Source: Nitrospira sp. (lineage in GTDB: Bacteria; Nitrospirota; Nitrospiria; Nitrospirales; UBA8639). Taken from it: a stretch of DNA of 32,431 bases. The notes below the pieces were generated by a model. The model had not been told where the DNA came from, made no database searches, and saw only the letters and a program-made list of their open reading frames with translations. Location of the stretch: NCBI GenBank assembly GCA_028819435.1, contig JAPPLK010000060.1, forward strand, positions 1-32,431, given 5' to 3'. The position numbers and the translations under genes were made by a program. This document shows positions 7,514 through 14,876 of this stretch, piece after piece (position 1 is the stretch's first letter; each line of letters starts with the position of its first letter).

Positions 7514-7876
7514 ATGATAGACGTCGTCCTTGGCGTGGCGGTCATGGGGACGGTCGGGGTGCTCATCGGCATTCTCCTGGGTGGCTTTTTTCTCTATTTC
7601 GCGGCGGGACTTGGAGTCATTTTGGGTGCAGGGATCGGTCTCATTGGCGGACGCCGGTTTTTTCTCGGTATTTTTGTCGGTACATTTTTTGGGGGTGCAC
7701 TGGCCTGGGCCGTTTCCGGACAGGAAAATATTACGGTCGGCGCGGGGTCCGGCGCGGCGATGGGCGGATTTTTGGGGATTTGGATCTCCATGTTGATCGA
7801 CGTGTTTTGGAGAAAACCGGTACAGGCCACTGCCGACCACGAAGCGGAGGTGGGGACGGGAAGCGGAGGCGGTTGA
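7514..7876 (+). CDS. Small glycine-rich membrane protein
   Basis: 120 residues; ATG 7514 chosen because AAAGGA lies just upstream at 7505-7510, whereas the longer open frame has no ribosome site. Three hydrophobic segments are rich in Gly ([82 protein letters not shown]), giving glycine-zipper spacing that favours tight helix packing. The C-terminus is a short polar tail. No family recognised. It lies 50 bases after the DUF3047 gene and 22 before the first SUMF1-fold gene, so it belongs to the same operon. Confidence 0.7.
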   Translation: MIDVVLGVAVMGTVGVLIGILLGGFFLYFAAGLGVILGAGIGLIGGRRFFLGIFVGTFFGGALAWAVSGQENITVGAGSGAAMGGFLGIWISMLIDVFWRKPVQATADHEAEVGTGSGGG

Positions 7877-7898
7877 CCGTTTATCGGGGATCAGGGTT

Positions 7899-8813
7899 AT
7901 GGAAAATCGCGGAGTGCTGATCGGGTCCATCATCTTTGTGTTTGCTTCGTTCATCCTGATGATGGTGATGCTGATCTATGAAACGTATAAGGGGCAGCAG
8001 GAGTTGGACCGGCTGGTGTCGAAGTCGCAGACGACCAAACCCCGGGTCATCGCTCCGGTGAAAGTCCAGGATTTTTCCATGTATCGGACGCTGGTCGGCA
8101 ATGAAGGCCGTGAGATGGTCGAGATTCCCGAAGGCCCCTTTACCATGGGGAATGATCGGGGGGATCCTGATGAAGCACCGGCTCATCCGGTATACGTGCG
8201 AACGTATTTCATCGACTTGAAGGAAGTCACCCAGTCGGAATACGCGCGTTTCGTCAAGATGACCAAGCGGGAGCAACCCCAGGTGCCGGTCTTTGAAGAA
8301 GACGTTGCGAAACTCGTTGACCCGGATTTTCCCGTCGTGGGGATCGGCTGGAACGATGCCTTCGGGTATTGCCGATGGGCCGGGAAGCGATTGCCGACCG
8401 AAGCTGAATGGGAGAAAGCCGCTCGTGGTGAAGGGCGGCGACCTTACCCCTGGGGGAATGAGTTCAGCTACATGGTTTCCAATATTGACGGGGAAGAAGA
8501 CGGGTTTAAATATTTGTCGCCGGTCGGGTCTTTTGAGGGTGGGCGGAGTCCGTATGGGGTCTACGATATGACGGGCAACGTGGCGGAATGGGTGGCGGAT
8601 ACCTATGATCCCCAATACTATCAGAATTCGCCGTTTCGCGATCCTCCCGGTCCGGACAGTACGGAATTCAAGGTCATTCGCGGTGGGACTTGGCGTGATT
8701 CCAAACTCAACGCGAGATTGACCAAACGGTTTTCAGCCAAAATGTGGCGAACCGACGCGACAATCGGCTTCCGGTGCGCCCAGGACGTCGAGACCGTCGA
8801 ACAAGCACCCTGA
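7899..8813 (+). CDS. Membrane-anchored SUMF1/FGE-fold protein 1
   Basis: 304 residues. Residues 8-27 form one N-terminal helix (IGSIIFVFASFILMMVMLIY), so the rest is likely periplasmic. Residues 71-300 are an FGE-sulfatase (SUMF1) domain with all the landmark strings: MVEIPEGPFTMG, YCRWAGKRLPTEAEWEKAAR, YPWGN, SPYGVYDMTGNVAEW, RGGTW and TIGFRC. True formylglycine-generating enzymes have a catalytic Cys pair after the RGG strand; here that region (RGGTWRDSKLNARLTKR) has none, so oxidase activity is unlikely. Catalytically silent SUMF1-fold proteins often act as binding or scaffold domains. A tandem paralogue follows after 36 bases. The position between two oxidase genes suggests a structural or assembly role. 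Confidence 0.85.
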   Translation: MENRGVLIGSIIFVFASFILMMVMLIYETYKGQQELDRLVSKSQTTKPRVIAPVKVQDFSMYRTLVGNEGREMVEIPEGPFTMGNDRGDPDEAPAHPVYVRTYFIDLKEVTQSEYARFVKMTKREQPQVPVFEEDVAKLVDPDFPVVGIGWNDAFGYCRWAGKRLPTEAEWEKAARGEGRRPYPWGNEFSYMVSNIDGEEDGFKYLSPVGSFEGGRSPYGVYDMTGNVAEWVADTYDPQYYQNSPFRDPPGPDSTEFKVIRGGTWRDSKLNARLTKRFSAKMWRTDATIGFRCAQDVETVEQAP

Positions 8814-8849
8814 CGGTCTCGGAGCGGGGGCTATTGAGGTTCCGCGACC

Positions 8850-9764
8850 ATGGACGGGAGACTGAAACTGATCCTGCTTGCCGTGATAGTATTCATGGTG
8901 GGCATGCCGGTATCGGGCATTCTGCGCGGGACCAAGGCTCCGCCGCCTGACCCCGAACTTGCGGAGGTCGTCAAACCCCTTCAGGAGACCGGCGATTCCC
9001 TGTCTGACCCCTCCCATCCGATCCTCCCCGAAGACATGGTGTTCATTCCTCCAGGACAGTTCGTTCAGGGGACCAGCCAGGGCGGATTCAATGAACGCCC
9101 TGAACGTCTTGTGACCCTTGACGGATTTTGGATCGACCGGTATGAAGTCACGAACCACCACTATCTCCAGTTTGTGGAACAGACCGGACATCGCAAACCC
9201 GGCCCTCCTTCCCGCTATGCTAAACGGTTGGCCCAATTGCGTGGGCCCAACCAGCCGGTGGCTTACGTCTCCTGGCATGATGCCGATGCGTATTGCAAAT
9301 GGAGGGGAAAACGCCTGCCTGGGGAAGCGGAATGGGAAAAGGCCATGCGAGGGCTTGACGGCCGGTTATGGCCCTGGGGCAATTCTCCGCGAATCCACAA
9401 AGCCAATCTGGGAGGGGTGGAGGACGGCTATGAAGCCACGGCGCCAGTTGGCTCGTTCCCATTGGATCGAAGCCCCTATGGCGTGCATGACGGCTTTGGA
9501 AACCTGATGGAATGGACCCATAATTGGTATGAAGAGCAAACTCGTCATCCCAATGAGCCCGAACCCGAAGAGGCGAATTTTGCCGATCGTGGAGGGTATA
9601 AGACCCTGCGTGGTGCCGGATATACCAGTTACGGCAACGATTTGAGGATTACAGCCCGGAGTTTCATGGTTCCCGACTTTCGCGACGAAACCATAGGTTT
9701 CCGTTGTGTGGCGTCGGAGCAAAAACCGCCGACCCGCACGCTGGTAGCCGGTCCCCGGGAGTAG
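8850..9764 (+). CDS. Membrane-anchored SUMF1/FGE-fold protein 2
   Basis: 304 residues, the same length as its upstream paralogue. An N-terminal signal-anchor (LKLILLAVIVFMVGMPVSG) is followed by a proline-rich spacer and a SUMF1 domain: MVFIPPGQFVQG, FWIDRYEVTNHHYLQFV, YCKWRGKRLPGEAEWEKAMRG, WPWGN, SPYGVHDGFGNLMEW, LRGAGYTSYG, TIGFRC. The catalytic Cys pair of formylglycine-generating enzymes is absent here too. The two proteins share block order but diverge between blocks, so the duplication is old. The start ATG has GAGG 9-12 bases upstream. The gene is the last before a MITE copy and a change of transcription units. Confidence 0.85.
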   Translation: MDGRLKLILLAVIVFMVGMPVSGILRGTKAPPPDPELAEVVKPLQETGDSLSDPSHPILPEDMVFIPPGQFVQGTSQGGFNERPERLVTLDGFWIDRYEVTNHHYLQFVEQTGHRKPGPPSRYAKRLAQLRGPNQPVAYVSWHDADAYCKWRGKRLPGEAEWEKAMRGLDGRLWPWGNSPRIHKANLGGVEDGYEATAPVGSFPLDRSPYGVHDGFGNLMEWTHNWYEEQTRHPNEPEPEEANFADRGGYKTLRGAGYTSYGNDLRITARSFMVPDFRDETIGFRCVASEQKPPTRTLVAGPRE

Positions 9765-9771
9765 CGAAGAC

Positions 9772-9921
9772 TAGAGGAACCTCTGATTTATTGTGATAGC
9801 GGGATGCAGGGCAAGGCGTCCCGGAGCGAAACCCGAAGCTTATCATCGAGATAGGTGAGGGTTGAGCGAGGACACAACGCAGCCATGCGCCCGATAGTGC
9901 ATTAAAGCAGAGGTTCCTAGA
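9772..9921. mobile_element. 142-bp MITE copy 2 with TAGA target duplication
   Basis: Element 9776-9917, same ends as copy 1 (15-bp inverted repeats, one mismatch), flanked by TAGA at 9772-9775 and 9918-9921. It lies between the second SUMF1-fold gene and a small minus-strand gene whose stop codon overlaps the element end. That stop (TAG on the minus strand) exists both with and without the insertion. Confidence 0.92.
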
Positions 9922-10021
9922 GAAAATCGAAGTAATAGAGGATTAGAAAGACGGCCAAAAGAATATTGACAACCATTCCGGCCAACACTATAATGTCGAA
10001 CAATTTTGCATTATTGCGCAT
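9917..10021 (-). CDS. Probable 34-residue single-helix membrane protein (divergent)
   Basis: The minus-strand frame from ATG at 10021 to TAG at 9919-9917 encodes MRNNAKLFDIIVLAGMVVNI plus 14 more, mostly hydrophobic, residues ending YYFDFL: a polar, basic head and one transmembrane helix. A good sigma-70 promoter lies 33-60 bases upstream on the same strand (see 10054-10081). The ribosome site is weak (GGCAAG). It is divergent from two other tiny membrane-protein genes and the bd-like oxidase. The family is unknown. Support is the promoter, the helix and the location; the length alone would not be convincing. Confidence 0.5.
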   Translation of the reverse strand: MRNNAKLFDIIVLAGMVVNILLAVFLILYYFDFL

Positions 10022-10053
10022 TTTCTTGCCATATCCACGAACAGTGGTTGTTG

Positions 10054-10081
10054 AGTATCACATCTTGAAGAAATGTGTCAA
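10054..10081 (-). promoter_or_regulatory. Probable sigma-70 promoter for the minus-strand small gene
   Basis: Read on the minus strand: TTGACA (10081-10076), 16 bases, then GATACT (10059-10054) preceded by TGT, an extended -10. Predicted start is near 10047, about 25 bases before the ATG at 10021. It overlaps the region of the forward -10 at 10085. Confidence 0.55.
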
Positions 10082-10084
10082 GAG

Positions 10085-10090
10085 TATAAT
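10085..10090 (+). promoter_or_regulatory. Possible forward -10 box (TATAAT) of the oxidase block
   Basis: A perfect TATAAT, 35 bases before the ATG at 10125. No good -35 is seen at 16-18 bases: TTGAAG at 10065 is only 14 bases away. Either the promoter uses an activator or a weak -35 near 10062-10067. It lies back to back with the minus-strand promoter. Confidence 0.4.
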
Positions 10091-10124
10091 TTATTAAGGT
10101 CAAACATCTAGAAGGAAGATTAAG

Positions 10125-10238
10125 ATGGCAAAAAGTGATCCGCTTCCGATCAAGCTGGGCAAGGCGATTTTCTATGTGACCTGTGCCGTGAGCTTGTGGT
10201 TCTTTTATTGGTTTGCCGGCATACAATGCCCTTGTTGA
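10125..10238 (+). CDS. 37-residue membrane protein upstream of bd-like oxidase
   Basis: ATG at 10125 after GAAGGAAG (10111-10118), stop at 10236-10238. The peptide starts MAKSDPLPIKLGKAIFYVTC and ends WFAGIQCPC. It has a basic head, one hydrophobic aromatic-rich helix (about residues 14-32) and a C-terminal CPC motif predicted on the periplasmic side. It resembles in design the one-helix accessory subunits of bd-type oxidases such as CydX, but no sequence homology is claimed. It is 28 bases before the next small gene. It is short enough to be missed by standard gene callers. Confidence 0.65.
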   Translation: MAKSDPLPIKLGKAIFYVTCAVSLWFFYWFAGIQCPC

Positions 10239-10266
10239 AGAAGGGAACTGAAGGGGAGGAATTTAT

Positions 10267-10383
10267 ATGCAAACCGTTCTGTACCTCATCATTTCGATCG
10301 TGATTTCCGTGGCATATTTTCAGTTCATTGATTGGGCCCTGATGGATATGCAGGGGTTGGATTATTTCTACATTCTGAGGTAG
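10267..10383 (+). CDS. 38-residue membrane protein upstream of bd-like oxidase
   Basis: ATG at 10267 after a strong GGGGAGGA site (10253-10260), stop TAG at 10381-10383. The peptide starts MQTVLYLIISIVISVAYFQF and ends DYFYILR. One helix spans residues 3-20, followed by an amphipathic aromatic segment with three Asp residues. It sits 100 bases before the bd-like oxidase gene on the same strand. The good ribosome site and the helical design support a real gene. A small oxidase subunit is the leading hypothesis; no homologue is recognised. Confidence 0.65.
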   Translation: MQTVLYLIISIVISVAYFQFIDWALMDMQGLDYFYILR

Positions 10384-10389
10384 GCAATA

Positions 10390-10411
10390 TCAGTCTCAGT
10401 CAGTCTCAGTC
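10390..10411 (+). repeat. Short tandem repeat CAGTCTCAGT x2
   Basis: Two direct copies of CAGTCTCAGT at 10391-10400 and 10401-10410, in the 100-base leader before the oxidase gene. They may be a regulator site or slippage product; nothing else is recognised in this gap apart from the ribosome site at 10471-10478. Confidence 0.5.
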
Positions 10412-10483
10412 GTCATTCTGAAAAACACAACTATAAAGGCTTATTGTTCTTTGAATAATTTCAAAGAAAGAAGGAGGTTGGTC

Positions 10484-12448
10484 ATGGGTCGCCTCACGAG
10501 TGGACGGGCCGGGAAGAAATTTCTGGCAGTCACCGGTCTTTTTGCAATGGGAGTCATGTTGTTGCTCCCGATTTTTGTGGCACTGCCGGCGTTGGCCGGT
10601 GGGGGTGCTCCCGCAGCAGGCGGGCCGCCTCCGGATGTCGTAGCCGCCCAGGAAGCCGAAGGCGCTGAAGGCGAAGAAGCGAAAGTCGAAATCGGCAGGG
10701 ACGTCTACTACAAAACAGAAGGTCCGGTCGTTGGTGCGCCGGCTCCCAAGACTCAAGATACGGCAGAATTTTATCCCCGATACAACTTCGAAAGCCGGGT
10801 TCTTCTCTGGGTCGCCAACCAGCAGCATTTGTACTATGGCAGTTTTGTGCTGGCCGTCCCGATCTTCTGTATGTGTATCGAGTTTGCCGGGTTGCTGAGC
10901 AAAGACAGGGCGATGGCGAAGAAATACGACCAATTGGCCTATGACTTCATCAAAATCAGCTTGACCGCGTACTCGCTGACGGCCATCCTCGGTGGTATTC
11001 TCATATTCACCTTCCTGACGTTGTATCCCGCCTTCTTTGGATATCTTTCCAGTATTTTCCGTCCGGTGATGCATATCTATGCCTTGATGTTCGTGGCGGA
11101 AAGCGGAACCCTCTATATCTATTATTACGGGTGGGACAAGATGAAAGAGGGGTTGTTGAAATGGCTGCACGCCAGCATGTCCGTAGTGCTGAACGTGATC
11201 GGAACGGTGTTGATGTTCCTGGCCAATTCCTGGATCGGTTTCATGATGTCGCCCGCCGGTGTCGACGAGCAAGGGCGTTATCTGGGAAACATTTGGCACG
11301 TCATCCATACGGCGCTCTGGAATCCTCTGAACGTCCATCGGATTCTCGGGAACATGGCTTTCGGCGGCGGCGTGGTGGCGGCCTATGCCGCGTACCGGTT
11401 CCTGTCCGCGAAGAATGATGAGGAGCGCGCGCATTACGATTGGATGGGGTATATCGCAATGGCCCTCGGGGTTGCCTTCCTGATCCCCCTCCCGTTTGCC
11501 GGCTATTGGCTCATGCGCGAGGTGTATGCCTATCGTCAACAAATGGGTATTACCTTGATGGGCGGGTTGTTGGCTTGGTTGTTCATCATTCAGGCCACCA
11601 TGATCGGCATCCTGTTCCTGACGACGAACTACTACCTCTGGCAGGCGCTCGGACGAATGACTGGAGGTGAGCGGTTCCAACGCTATATCAAATACTTTGT
11701 GTTTATTCTGGTCGTGGGGCTATTGGTCTTTATTACCCCGCATACTATCGTCATGACGCCGGCTGAATTAAAGGCCATGGGCGGTCAGCAGCATCCGGTA
11801 TTGGGGAACTATGGTGTGATGTCGGCTAAAAATGGCGGCATTAATGCGATTATCATGACCACGATCGCCAGTTTCATATGGTATCAGCGCGGCAACAGGG
11901 TGCCCGCGGTAAAATGGGCGAAGTTCGGAAATATCTTCCTGATTACGTTCTTTGTGGTGGCCCATTTGAACAATATCTGGGTGGCCTGTTACGGGTATTT
12001 CATTCCTGCGAACGTGCGAATCGGTCTCTCTGTACCACAGGTCGCCGGTACGCTGTCGTGCCTGTTTTTCGGGTCGGCGTTGAACCTGGCGATGTTGAAA
12101 CAGTCCAGGGAACTCGGGCCGATTCGGTGGGGTCAGATCGCACCGCGTTCACAATACGCCCTGATTATGCTGGCGACGGCCTTTACCTGGATGATGGGAT
12201 TGATGGGTTATATCCGGTCGTCCGTGAGGTTGTTCTGGCACGTCAATGAGATTATGCGTGACAATTCGCCTTGGGCGTATACGCATACCATTGGGTTCGG
12301 GGCCAACGTGATCTCCTTTAACGTGTTGTTCTTCTGGATCACGATCATGTTTGTCTTTTGGCTTGGGGCACTGGGGGCTAAGAAAGCGCCCGTGCCTGCG
12401 ACGCAGCCCGTTCCGGGTGCCGCGCCGCAACCTGCAACTGGTCATTAA
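10484..12448 (+). CDS. Cytochrome bd-like oxidase subunit (paralogue 2)
   Basis: 654 residues; ATG 10484 follows AAGGAGG, rather than the upstream TTG. A signal peptide (to about residue 38, ALPALAGGG) is followed by an Ala/Pro/Glu-rich spacer and then GRDVYYKTEG, a motif also at the start of mature paralogue 1 (EDVYYKTDG). About 13-14 helices follow. Shared blocks with paralogue 1 are long: LWNPLNxHR, LPFAGYWLMR, MTPxExKAMG, QHPV, FTWMMGLMGYIRSSVRLFWHVNE. Conserved His are at QQH115, WHVIH, NVHR, TPHT, QHPV and WHVNE. The CydA glutamate in AESGTLYIYYYGWDKM is kept, whereas GRQPW is missing. It is probably the terminal-oxidase-like core of the block, receiving electrons from the three cytochromes downstream. 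That function is inferred. Confidence 0.85.
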   Translation: MGRLTSGRAGKKFLAVTGLFAMGVMLLLPIFVALPALAGGGAPAAGGPPPDVVAAQEAEGAEGEEAKVEIGRDVYYKTEGPVVGAPAPKTQDTAEFYPRYNFESRVLLWVANQQHLYYGSFVLAVPIFCMCIEFAGLLSKDRAMAKKYDQLAYDFIKISLTAYSLTAILGGILIFTFLTLYPAFFGYLSSIFRPVMHIYALMFVAESGTLYIYYYGWDKMKEGLLKWLHASMSVVLNVIGTVLMFLANSWIGFMMSPAGVDEQGRYLGNIWHVIHTALWNPLNVHRILGNMAFGGGVVAAYAAYRFLSAKNDEERAHYDWMGYIAMALGVAFLIPLPFAGYWLMREVYAYRQQMGITLMGGLLAWLFIIQATMIGILFLTTNYYLWQALGRMTGGERFQRYIKYFVFILVVGLLVFITPHTIVMTPAELKAMGGQQHPVLGNYGVMSAKNGGINAIIMTTIASFIWYQRGNRVPAVKWAKFGNIFLITFFVVAHLNNIWVACYGYFIPANVRIGLSVPQVAGTLSCLFFGSALNLAMLKQSRELGPIRWGQIAPRSQYALIMLATAFTWMMGLMGYIRSSVRLFWHVNEIMRDNSPWAYTHTIGFGANVISFNVLFFWITIMFVFWLGALGAKKAPVPATQPVPGAAPQPATGH

Positions 12449-12476
12449 TCATTAACTTTGCATGAAATACGTGATG

Positions 12477-12515
12477 ATGAGGCTATCCTGATCCTAACAA
12501 TCAGGGTAGCCTCAT
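12477..12515 (+). terminator. Strong hairpin between oxidase and cytochrome genes
   Basis: ATGAGGCTATCCTGAT (12477-12492), a 7-base loop, then ATCAGGGTAGCCTCAT (12500-12515): a 16-bp stem with one G-T pair. Only a short TTT... run is available, and the next ribosome site (GGAGG, 12520-12524) follows at once. It could be a partial terminator, an RNA processing or stability element, or an attenuator setting the oxidase:cytochrome ratio. Confidence 0.65.
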
Positions 12516-12530
12516 TTGTGGAGGGGCAAA

Positions 12531-13847
12531 GTGGTTGAATTACTTACGGAAGCAATCTCGATTGGATGGCCGGCATTCGCCTTTTTGATAGGGCTGCTCT
12601 TTTATTTTCAAGCCAAAGCGACCGATCCCGTTCAAAAGAAGAATGTCACGTTCAAGACGTTTATCGGCATGCTGTGCGCGCTCATGGCTTTTATCGCCAT
12701 TGCGAATTACAAGAATAATTTCTATGGAGAAAGTCGCCTGTTACCCGTCTCATTGGTGATGATTACGTGTCTGGCCTATATCATGGGCATCTACTTCACC
12801 AATATCGGGGCACTCATGAAAATCGGCGGCTTTATGTTTTTCGTGGCCGCGGCCTTGTCCGGGTATGGGAACTGGTTGCCCCAGGTGGAAGGGGGCTTCC
12901 CGCCGCCGGAAGTCAAGTTGGACTTCCAGAGCATGACGGCCCAACAACTAGGCGACGAGGGCGAAAAAATCATTTTTGGCGGTCTCGGGCAGAGTAAGGT
13001 GCAAGGGGCGATCGGGAAAGGGCAGTGTCCCTTGTGCCATGGTTTCAACCAGGGCTTCCTGAGTGAACGGGCGCCGAATCTATGGGACGTTCCGGCCCGG
13101 GCCGAAGAACGGCTGAAACACGAAAAATATCATATGAACGATCCCGGTTCGCGGGATACCGTGCAAAAAGAAGCCTTTGAGGGTTCGGGGACGGCCACGA
13201 CAGGTCAGGAATATATCGCCGAGTCGCACGCTTGCCCGAGTTGTTTTGTCGTTCCCGGATTCGGCGTGAAAGGAACGAACGACAAGGAAAGCCCCATGCC
13301 TAAAATTCACAAGCCACCGATTTCACTGACCTTGGGTGAACTGGCGGCCGTGGATACGTGGCTGTACGTTCGGGAAGGCAAGGAAGCCCCCACGTATGAA
13401 GAAATTCAGGCGTCGTATGAAAAATTCATTCCCGAAGCTGACCGGCCCCAGGCGAGTGCCGACGGGGATGAAGCGGCGGGTGGCGTGTTGGCGACCGGTG
13501 AAGAGCCGATCACGGACCTCTTCATGAAAGCCGGGTGTCCGGCCTGTCATACGATTCCGGGGATTGAAGGGGCAACCGGAAAGGTCGGTCCCCTGTTGAT
13601 GGAAGGCAGCAATGCTCCCAAACGGTTGAAGGACCCGGGGTATGGAGGTCATGCCACGTCGGCGCGTGAATACATTACCGAGTCGATCTTGAATCCCAGT
13701 ATGTACGTGGTGAAAGATTTCCCGGACAACCAGATGCCGAAAGATTTCGGACTGAAACTCAGCGCGGGAGCCGTCAATAAAATCGTGGATTACCTGTCCA
13801 GCTTGAAAGAAGGACAGGATTTGCCATCATTGGAAGATTTTAATTAA
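12531..13847 (+). CDS. Membrane-anchored c-type cytochrome with two CxxCH sites and one CxxCF
   Basis: 438 residues from GTG 12531, chosen because GGAGG lies just upstream. Residues 1-120 hold about four helices (IGWPAFAFLIGLLFYF, FIGMLCALMAFIAI, LPVSLVMITCLAYIMGIYF, IGGFMFFVAAALSGYG). The periplasmic part has CPLCH at 166-170 and CPACH at 336-340, each able to bind one covalent heme. Between them C235-P-S-C-F has the two Cys but no His. SPMPKIHKPP after it could give an axial Met for the first heme, and DNQMPKDFG for the second. Likely electron carrier for the oxidase encoded upstream; it is followed 40 bases later by a second cytochrome gene. Confidence 0.85.
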   Translation: MVELLTEAISIGWPAFAFLIGLLFYFQAKATDPVQKKNVTFKTFIGMLCALMAFIAIANYKNNFYGESRLLPVSLVMITCLAYIMGIYFTNIGALMKIGGFMFFVAAALSGYGNWLPQVEGGFPPPEVKLDFQSMTAQQLGDEGEKIIFGGLGQSKVQGAIGKGQCPLCHGFNQGFLSERAPNLWDVPARAEERLKHEKYHMNDPGSRDTVQKEAFEGSGTATTGQEYIAESHACPSCFVVPGFGVKGTNDKESPMPKIHKPPISLTLGELAAVDTWLYVREGKEAPTYEEIQASYEKFIPEADRPQASADGDEAAGGVLATGEEPITDLFMKAGCPACHTIPGIEGATGKVGPLLMEGSNAPKRLKDPGYGGHATSAREYITESILNPSMYVVKDFPDNQMPKDFGLKLSAGAVNKIVDYLSSLKEGQDLPSLEDFN

Positions 13848-13887
13848 TCCTGAAGCTCTGTGATTCAGAAAACAGGAGTTTAATACG

Positions 13888-14853
13888 ATGACCTGGTTAA
13901 AGTTAGTCGAAGGCTACATGCCGATGCAGATGATTTCGGAGTTGGCCGGTTCGATTCTCGTATTTGCGCTGATCAACTGGACGCTGAATCGGGCGGGCAT
14001 GGGCATTCCCAAGTTCTGGGCGGGCGTGGGTGTGTGGATCTACATCCAGCTCTATTTGAAATACCGCATTTATCCGCCCATTCCGTTCAGCGTGCGGGCG
14101 ATTTACGGCACCGTGTCGGCCTGCGGGATTTTCATGTGGGTGTCCGGTTCGGAAGACGCGTGGCAGGAGTTTAAGCGGCCGGTGATGAACGTGATGGATG
14201 GGATCAGCGGGTTTCACAAGGGCATGCGCACTGTGGCGTTGATCGTCATTCCGCTGGCGTTGGGCGGCTTTGCCTATAACTCGTTCCTGCCCAGTTTTGA
14301 AGAACCCATCGAGTTGCGGACGGTGCATCCGGCGCCGCCGGCCACCACGAAGGTGCACGGCAAAACCTTTGTGTTGCAAGTGGTGGAAAATCCCTATCGG
14401 GTGAACAACGAGGGGAAATACGATCAGGCATACACGGATGCGCGAATCGTGGAACAGGCCATGGGGCGGTTGATGAAAGACGTCAACGACCCGAATTACA
14501 ACCCGTGGGACCCCAATGCCGAAGGGTATACCAAGTACGTGCGGGAAGGGGGCGAGATCTTCTTTCAAAACTGTCACTTCTGTCACGGGGACAACCTGAA
14601 CGGCCGTGGCTTATGGGCGTACGCCTTCAACCCGATTCCGGCGAACTTCACGGACGCGGGGACGATTGCGCAGTTACAGGAAACGTTCGTGTTCTGGCGG
14701 GTCTCGAAAGGCGGGATCGGGCTGCCTGGGGAAGGTTTCCCCTGGGCCTCGGTGATGCCGCCGTGGGAGCAGCACCTGACCGTGGATGAAATCTGGAAAG
14801 TGGTGATGTTCGAATATTGGCACACGGGCTACTATCCCCGGACCTGGGATTAA
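13888..14853 (+). CDS. Membrane-anchored monoheme cytochrome c
   Basis: 321 residues; ATG 13888 behind AGGAG. About four helices occupy residues 15-135 (ELAGSILVFALINWTL, FWAGVGVWIYIQLYL, AIYGTVSACGIFMWVSG, TVALIVIPLALGGFAYNSFL). The periplasmic domain carries C229-H-F-C-H233 followed by GDNLNGRG, a class I cytochrome c start, and SVMPPWEQHLT provides a probable axial Met. It is 40 bases from the preceding cytochrome gene and 23 from the following one, so the three are one transcription unit ending at the 16732 terminator. Predicted role: electron transfer between the other cytochromes and the bd-like oxidase. Confidence 0.87.
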   Translation: MTWLKLVEGYMPMQMISELAGSILVFALINWTLNRAGMGIPKFWAGVGVWIYIQLYLKYRIYPPIPFSVRAIYGTVSACGIFMWVSGSEDAWQEFKRPVMNVMDGISGFHKGMRTVALIVIPLALGGFAYNSFLPSFEEPIELRTVHPAPPATTKVHGKTFVLQVVENPYRVNNEGKYDQAYTDARIVEQAMGRLMKDVNDPNYNPWDPNAEGYTKYVREGGEIFFQNCHFCHGDNLNGRGLWAYAFNPIPANFTDAGTIAQLQETFVFWRVSKGGIGLPGEGFPWASVMPPWEQHLTVDEIWKVVMFEYWHTGYYPRTWD

Positions 14854-14876
14854 GAGAAGAGGAGCGGAGACGAGCC

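Noticed and set aside
7899..9764. Annotating the SUMF1-fold proteins as formylglycine-generating enzymes or sulfatase activators
   Set aside because: The catalytic Cys pair is absent in both and no sulfatase gene is in the window.
10065..10090. TTGAAG...TATAAT as a complete forward promoter
   Set aside because: The spacer is 14 bases, too short for sigma-70; only the -10 box was kept, with low confidence.
10406..11680. 424-codon minus-strand frame opposite the second oxidase gene
   Set aside because: The translation is rich in His, Gln and Arg with no hydrophobic core, typical of an antisense of a membrane protein gene.
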